NCBI RefSeq assembly: GCF_014541205.1
Contig: NZ_CP061280.1
Span: forward strand, 1,442,798 to 1,506,797
Direction of reading: 5' to 3'
From: Mannheimia bovis
GTDB taxonomy: Bacteria; Pseudomonadota; Gammaproteobacteria; Enterobacterales; Pasteurellaceae
Length of the DNA stretch: 64,000 nt
The notes below the pieces were generated by a model. That model saw only the letters and a program-made list of their open reading frames with translations. It did no database searches and was not told the DNA's origin. Positions 56,401-64,000 of this stretch are shown in pieces; the first letter of the stretch is position 1; every line of letters begins with the position of its first letter. A program made the position numbers and the translations under genes.

Positions 56401-59400
56401 ATTGATGGCTCAATTTCCAGCCAGTTCTTAACCGCATTATTGATGTCTGCACCTTTAGCTGAAAATGATATGGAAATTGAAATTATTGGTGAGCTGGTTT
56501 CAAAACCTTATATCGATATTACGCTATCAATGATGAAAGATTTTGGGGTAACAGTTGAAAACCGTGATTACAGAACATTTTTGGTGAAAGGCAATCAAAT
56601 CTATATCGCACCACAAGGCAATTATTTAGTAGAAGGTGATGCTTCATCTGCCTCTTATTTCTTAGCTGCTGGGGCAATTAAAGGTAATGTTAAAGTTACG
56701 GGCATTGGTAAAAAATCAATACAAGGCGACCGCTTGTTTGCTGATGTATTAGAGGCAATGGGGGCAAAAATCACTTGGGGTGAGGATTTTATCCAAGCAG
56801 AGCAAGCCCCATTAAAAGGTGTGGATATGGATATGAACCATATTCCTGATGCGGCAATGACGATTGCTACCACTGCCTTATTTGCGGAAGGGGAAACAGT
56901 TATTCGTAATATCTACAATTGGCGGGTAAAAGAAACTGACCGTTTAGCGGCAATGGCTACGGAATTACGCAAAATCGGGGCAATTGTTGAAGAAGGTGAA
57001 GATTTTATCCGTATTCAACCTCTTGAATTGGATAAATTCCAACACGCAGAAATTGAAACTTATAACGATCACCGAATGGCGATGTGTTTTTCATTAATTG
57101 CGTTGTCTAATACACCAGTAATGATTTTAGATCCAAACTGTACGGCAAAAACCTTCCCGACCTATTTTACTGAGTTAGAGAAATTATCGGTAAGATAGAA
57201 ATGAAAAAAGGATTTAGTTTTAAGCTAAATCCTTTTTATCTTTTTATTAAGCCCAACCACCACTATTACGTTTACGGCGAGGAATTAAGAATGGTACAAG
57301 TAAACCGAGTAGTAAACCAGCCCCTAAAACAGCACCACCGTAGATAAACCATTGAATTACAATTTCACGCTTTTCAGAATCGTGCATTGTTTCTAAATCA
57401 CGGTTTTTGTTTTTTAAGATCTCAAGTTCACGCTTTAGCTGAGCATTTTCTTCTACTAAATCACTGCTTTTTTGGACAGCATCTTGTGTTCTGCGTTGCA
57501 TTTCTGCGGTACGCTGCTGCCATTCAGTATCAATTTTACTCAAGCGATTTGTTAAATCTTGAACTTGTTGATTTAACTGTGGAATAAGCTCTTTGGGGCT
57601 TGCGGTATTGCTTAAATCAGAGTTTAATACCCAGCCTTCACGGCTTCGACTGTCTCTAATTAGGCTATAACGTTCTTTTTTATCTAATACCGTTACTTTT
57701 TCCCCTGCTTGGATTGCACCGGAAATTCTAAAATTATCTCCCGCACCTTTACGCATATAGGTATTGAGGTTTTCACTAATATATTGCGTTTGAGCGAGTG
57801 TAGGAAGAGCAGAGCAGGATAACATTCCTACGAGTAAATAAATGATTTTTTTCATAATTCTCCTTGCAATCTAAAAAAGGAAAGGGGTAAACGAGTTACC
57901 CCTAAACAATAGTAAGTGAATTAAATAAAAATTGCACTCAGAATATAGTAGATAATAATTGCAAGTAATGCACCTGCTGGTAAGGTAATAACCCAAGAAG
58001 CTACGATGTTACGGATTATGCCGATGTTTAATGCTGCGATACCTCGAGCAAAGGCAACACCAATTACTGCACCCACAAGTGTTTGTGTGGTAGAAATTGG
58101 AAGACCTGTGCCAGAAGCAATAACCACGGTAACCGAGCAGGAAAATTCTGCTGAGAAGCCACGACTTGGGGTTAAATCAGTAATACCTGTGCCGATAGTA
58201 CCCATTACTTTATAGCCCATTAAAGCAAGACCAACTGCAATACCAGCCGCACCTAGTGGTAAAATCCACGGGGCCATTACTGCTTTGCCTTCAACCACAC
58301 CACCATTTTCTATTGTTGAAACGATTGCAGCCAAAGGGCCGATCGCATTTGCTACATCGTTTGAACCGTGTGCGAATGCCATAGCACAGGCGGTAATAAG
58401 CATTAAAATACTGAATACTTTTTCCACGCTACCAAAATTAGATGTATCTTTTAGTCTAGCTTTGAAAGCGTTACTGCGTAAGTAGAACACGCAACCAATT
58501 GAAGAAAGTACGGAAATTCCTGCCGATAATAAAATTGTTTCCCAAGTAGAAAAATCTAAACCGACGTGTTTTAAGCCTTTTTCCAGCGTAACAATGCAAA
58601 TGATAAATACAGTTAATAGAGTGTAATAGGGTGCATATTTCTCTGCATTTTTCATTGGTGCATCGGTATCAAAAATTAATTTTTGCGTTGAGGTAAAGAT
58701 AAGATAGGCAATCACACCAGCAATAAACGGTGTAATAAACCAGCTGCCGATAATACCACCGAATTTTGACCAGCGAACGGCTTCCATACCAACGGTTACA
58801 AGAGCAAAGCCAACGATTGCCCCGATAATGGTATGAGTAGTAGAGACAGGCCAGCCTTTTTGTGAAGCAATTAATAGCCAAATCCCTGCAGCACAAAGGG
58901 CTGACATCATACCAATAATCAGAATATCTGGGCGACCGACGAATACTTCAGAAGCAATAATGCCACTCTTAATCGTCTCTGCCACCTCACCACCAGCGAG
59001 ATAAGCACCGAAAAATTCAAAGACTAAGGCAATGTAAATGGCTTGTTTGGCAGTAATAGTACGAGAGCCAACAGACGTACCCATTGCATTTGCAGCATCG
59101 TTTGCACCAATACCAAATGCCATAATAAAGCCAAAAATGGCAGAAATAACAATGATCGTAAACCCGTAGTTATTAATCAGTTCCATTACAACTCCTATGA
59201 TTTTGCTAACATCAATTCAATACGAGAACCGATTCGTTGGGCTTGATCGGCTAAAATACTGATACGTTCGATACATTTGTATAAGAACATTACATCAATT
59301 GGGTTAAGCGTTTTTTCCAATGATAACAGGGTATGGCGTAATGTGATTTGGTATTGATCTGTATCGTCTTCGATCTGGTCGAGTTCAAGAATCATCTTAT

Positions 59401-62400
59401 TGACGAAATCTAATTCTCTACCTCTAAAGCCGGTTTCTAATAATTGATCCATTTCGTCTAATACTTTTCGTACTTGACGGCTGGCATCAATACTACGAGA
59501 AAGGAATTTTTTGAAAAGCGGTTGCATTTCTGCAGGAATTACTAATTGGCGTCCGATAATGCGACCTGAAATATCTCTAGAATAGTTTGCCAGTTTGTCT
59601 AATTGTGTTACTAGCTCTAGTAAATCCGTTCTTTCTAAAGGCATAAACAAGCCACGAGGAAGTTTTAGGCGGATTTCACGTTTTAATGCATCTGCACGGC
59701 GTTCTAAATCAACAATTTGACCACGAACTAAAGAGGCTTTTTCCCAATTATGTTCAAAAGTAGCCTCAAAAAAAGATTCTAATAATTCGCTACATTCTAC
59801 AACTTTATTTGAGTGTTGCTGTAACGGTTTAAGTGGGGACTGGGCGAATAAACCTAAAATGTTATTCAGTGCCATAGAATATCTCCATAGTGATAAATTT
59901 AAAATGACTTCCAATTTGAAATCTTGCGTATTTTACTTGATGTATCAGCAAAGATCACGGCATAACGAGTGTTTTTTAAACAAGCGGTCGAATTTTGTAA
60001 GCATTTTGCAAAAATTTAAAGAAATTTGACCGCTTGCTATTGTTCGAATAAGGTATAAAAAATGCAAATTTCAATTTAATGTAAATTCCGATAAACTATA
60101 CCAATCAAACTTTATTTAAATAAGAGATGAAAATGGCAGAATATAACGGCACACCTCGTGAAAAAGTAAAAGATAAGCAAGTTGAGCAGATTAGCATTTC
60201 TCCGCATTCTATTGAGGCAGAGCAGGCAGTGCTTGGTGGCATTATGCTAAGTAACGATCATTGGGATAATGTGGCTGAGCGTGTGCAACCGCACGATTTT
60301 TATAATTATGCACACCGTATTATTTTTGAGCAAATGGCAGATTTGGTGCGTGCTAACAAACCTGTTGATATTATTACTCTCGACCAAGCGTTAAAAGACA
60401 AAGGCGTGCTACAAGATGTGGGCGGTTTTGCTTACCTTGCAGAACTCTCTAAAAACACCCCAAGTGCAGCAAATATCCTTGCTTATGCGGATATTGTTCG
60501 GGATCGTTCCGATTTAAGAAGTGTTATCAGTGCAGGCAATCAAATTGCGGAAATGGGTTATAAGACCAAAGGAAGAAATTCTAAAGAGGTTTTAGACGAA
60601 GCTGAGCGTATCGTGTTTGAAATTGCCGAAAAGCGAAATAATGCCAATGAAGGTCCGCAACGTATTGATGATATTTTGTTAAAAACGTTGGCGAGGATGG
60701 ATACTTTGTCTAAAAATCGTCATAACGGTGGGGTAACGGGCGTTTCCACCGGTTTTACCGATCTCAATAAAAAAACGGCTGGATTACAGCCTTCGGATTT
60801 AATTATTGTTGCTGCTCGTCCTTCAATGGGAAAAACAACTTTTGCGATGAATTTATGCGAAAATGCCTCGCTCATTGATATTGAAGATAAAGACGATTTA
60901 GATGAAAACGGCAATCCAAAGAAAAAGCCGGCAAAACCTGTACTGATTTTCAGCCTTGAGATGCCAGCCGATCAAATTATGATGCGTATGTTAGCTTCAC
61001 TTTCTCGAGTGGATCAAACTAAGATCCGAACAGGGCAAATCTCAGATGATGAAGATACCGCCAAAATTTCTACCACAATGGCAATTTTGCAAGAGCGTAA
61101 TAATATCTATATTGATGACAGTTCAGGCTTAACGCCAACAGAGCTTCGTTCCCGAGCGAGACGTGTATACCGTGAAAATGGCGGCTTGAGTTTGATTATG
61201 GTTGACTATTTACAATTAATGCGTGCTCCGGGTTTTTCCGATAACCGAACGCTTGAAATTGCAGAAATCTCCCGCTCACTGAAAGCCTTAGCCAAAGAGT
61301 TAGAAGTTCCTGTAGTGGCACTTTCACAGCTTAATCGTAGCTTAGAGCAGCGTGCAGATAAACGCCCGGTAAACTCTGATTTGCGTGAATCGGGGTCTAT
61401 TGAGCAAGATGCAGACTTAATTATGTTTATTTACCGTGATGAAGTTTACAATGACAATTCTGATCTTAAAGGTATTGCTGAGATTATTATCGGTAAACAG
61501 CGTAACGGTCCTATTGGACGAGTGAGATTAACCTTTCAAGGGCAATATTCCCGATTTGATAACTATAGTGGCGGACATTATGACGACGAATACTAAACCA
61601 ATGACACTTTGTGCGATTTATAAAAGTAAAGCAAAAGATGAAATGTATTTATATGTAGAAAAGCGAGATCAATTTGAACAAGTTCCGGAGACTTTACGTC
61701 AAATGTTTGGCAAACCTGAATTTGTGATGATGTTCAATTTAGCAGGCGATAAACAGCTGGTTCGAGCTAAAAACGAAGAAGTTTTGCAAAAATTAGCAGA
61801 ACAGGGTTACTATTTGCAAATGCCTCCACCGCCGGAAAATTTGCATAAAGTTTTTATCGCACAGCAAGCAGCACAACAAAAAGGGGAAAAATAATGCGTT
61901 GCCCGTTTTGTTCAACCGAAGAAACCAAAGTGATTGATTCACGCTTGGCGGCAAACGGCTACCAAATTCGCCGTCGCCGTGAATGTGTGGGGTGCAAAGA
62001 ACGCTTTACCACCTTTGAATCGGCAGAATTGGTTGTGCCTTATGTGATTAAAAATAACGGCAGTCGAGAGCCGTTTGATGCTGAAAAGCTCAGAATGGGT
62101 TTAAGACGAGCTTTAAACAAACGCCCTGTGAGTGCTGATGATGTAGAAAAAGCCATCAGCCAAATTATCATTCAGCTACAAGCAATGGGCGAGCGAGAAG
62201 TGCCAAGCCGTCATATCGGCACACTTGCAATGAATGCGTTAAAACAACTAGATAAAGTGGCTTACATCCGTTTTGCCTCCATATATTTGAGTTTTAGCGA
62301 TATTGAGGAATTCACAAAAGAAATTGAAAAATTAAAAGAGTAAAGGATCAATATGTTAGCCATTATTTCACCTGCTAAAACCCTTGATTTTGAAACTAAA

Positions 62401-64000
62401 ATTGACGGATTTGCATTTTCTCAGCCAAATTTGACCGCTTACAGTCAAGAGTTAATTGATATTTGCAAACAACTTTCGCCTGCGGAAGTTGGGAGTTTGA
62501 TGTCAATTAGTGATAAGTTAGCCGCTCTGAATGTCGCTCGCTTTACCGAATGGCAACTTGAGCATAACGAACAAAATGCAAAAGCAGCGATTTTTGCCTT
62601 TAAGGGCGATGTTTATACAGGGCTAGATGCAGAAACCTTAACCAAAGAGCAAATAGAATATGCACAAAATCATTTACGTATGTTATCAGGCTTATACGGT
62701 TTATTAAAACCGTTAGATTTAATGCAGCCATATCGCTTAGAAATGGGAACAAAATTGGCTAATGCTAAAGGTAAAGATCTTTACGCTTTTTGGGGCAATA
62801 CTATTACAGAAAATTTACAAAAAGCGATTGATGAACAAGGTGATGATATTTTAGTTAATCTTGCCTCTGATGAATATTATGGAGCGGTTAAACCACAAAA
62901 TCTAAATGCAACGATCATTAAGCCAGTTTTTTTAGACGAGAAAAACGGTAAATATAAAGTGATTAGCTTTTATGCCAAAAAAGCTCGTGGAATGATGGTG
63001 CGTTTTATGTTGGAAAATCAACCAACTAAAATTGAACAACTCAAGCAGTTTAACTACGGTGGATATTGGTTTGATGAGGAAAGTTCAACCGCAACAGAGT
63101 TGGTTTTCAAGCGAGAAGAGCAAAATGATTAAGCGTTTATTTAGCGGGCGAATGTTATTCGCCCCTACTATTTTGATGATAGCAGGTTGCGTTAGTCAAA
63201 ACGAACAATTTTCTGTGCCGGAAAAAGTAGATTTTCAAGGGCAGACTTACATTAAAGTTACCGCCAATCAGCTTGATGAAATGCAGCATTTACTTTATTT
63301 GCCTAAATCCGGAGAGCAAAATCCTGAAAACTGGGAAAAAGGTATCCTGTTTTTCTTAGATAAAAACAGCAAAAATCAGACGTTGGAACAACGATCCGCT
63401 TTTCGTCAATCCAGTTTTGCCAAACAACAAGATGTGATTGCGAAATTTAAAATTGAGCAAAACGAGCTCCAGAGTAATGTAATTTATCCGCCAACAGAAC
63501 GTTTTAATAATGTAATGCTAGAAGTAACGCGTGGGCGTAATTTGGATTGTGGTTATGGGCAGATCCAATTTTCAGATAAAAGATCGTTGAATAACACCGA
63601 ATTTGCAAAAAAATCGAAAAATTTGACCGCTTACAGCCAAGCAATGACAAAACTTGCTTTTGAATTTAATCAACTTGCTTGGTTAGTTGAATGTAGAAAA
63701 TGACAGAAAATTATAACAAATTAGTGAAACGAGCTGCGAATTTCGCCATTATTATTGCAGTCTCACTTATCATTATTAAAGCCTTTGCCTGGTGGAAAAC
63801 AGGCTCAATTTCTATTTTAGCGGCAATGACCGATTCAGTTGTGGATCTGTTTGCGTCACTTACCAATATTTTAGTTCTGCGTTTTGCACTACAACCGGCT
63901 GATGATGATCACACTTTCGGACACGGTAAGGCAGAATCTTTGGCTGCACTCGCTCAAAGTGCTTTTATTTCCGGTTCGGCAGTGTTCTTGCTATTGCAAG

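Overview
The window is bacterial DNA from a member of the Pasteurellaceae. The housekeeping part carries many copies of the 9-mer ACAAGCGGT, the core of the DNA uptake signal of the Mannheimia/Actinobacillus pleuropneumoniae/Bibersteinia branch, and its proteins (GlmU, RlmE, FtsH, AroA, DnaB, NrdR, YaaA) are of ordinary gammaproteobacterial type. The species cannot be fixed from the sequence alone; Mannheimia or a close relative is the best guess.

Positions 1 to about 43,300-43,700 are one temperate phage genome, a prophage whose left end (with the integrase) lies outside the window. It combines a lambda-like control circuit with a contractile (myovirus) tail. Leftward genes (1-8,280) run from a candidate PL promoter through small genes, a RecT recombinase with its exonuclease partner, a ParB-like protein and a MazG-like hydrolase to a KilA-N antirepressor preceded by a C4-type antisense RNA. 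The immunity region (8,280-11,180) has CI and Cro-like repressors and two clusters of three operator-like sites, one over PL and one between cI and cro, which mirrors lambda OL and OR. Between the clusters, downstream of cI where lambda keeps rexAB, lies a tight three-gene set: a GHKL ATPase with a STAS-like front half, a STAS-like DUF4325 protein, and a small membrane protein. It is the best candidate here for an undescribed lysogen-expressed system.

Rightward genes follow: CII-like activator, O-like initiator with internal iterons, DnaB-type helicase, Dam-type methylase, a nin-like block of small zinc-ribbon and membrane proteins, RusA and a Q-like antiterminator (11,184-17,597). A late promoter followed by a terminator (18,062-18,173) matches PR'/tR'. 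Late genes are holin, SAR endolysin and Rz/Rz1 (18,209-19,499), terminase, portal, a MuF head protein fused to a phosphoribosyltransferase domain, protease/scaffold and capsid (19,908-27,207), connectors, sheath, tube, frameshifted tail chaperone and tape measure (27,207-33,504), a lipoprotein moron, baseplate, spike and fibre (34,274-42,027). The right end has a two-gene leftward operon: a small unknown protein followed by a DUF1870/Aca2-like HTH protein, with a perfect palindrome inside the promoter spacer. That is the layout of anti-CRISPR (acr-aca) operons.

From 43,758 the chromosome resumes: a 1,488-residue autotransporter with a PEKPVE repeat stalk, an OmpA-like lipoprotein gene broken by a one-base frameshift, then glmU, chaA, rlmE-ftsH, hisC-aroA, an SH3-domain protein, a Pit phosphate transporter with its DUF47 partner, dnaB, ycgL, nrdR, yaaA, a lipoprotein and the start of a fieF-type cation exporter. 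No rRNA, tRNA, CRISPR array or insertion sequence was recognised.
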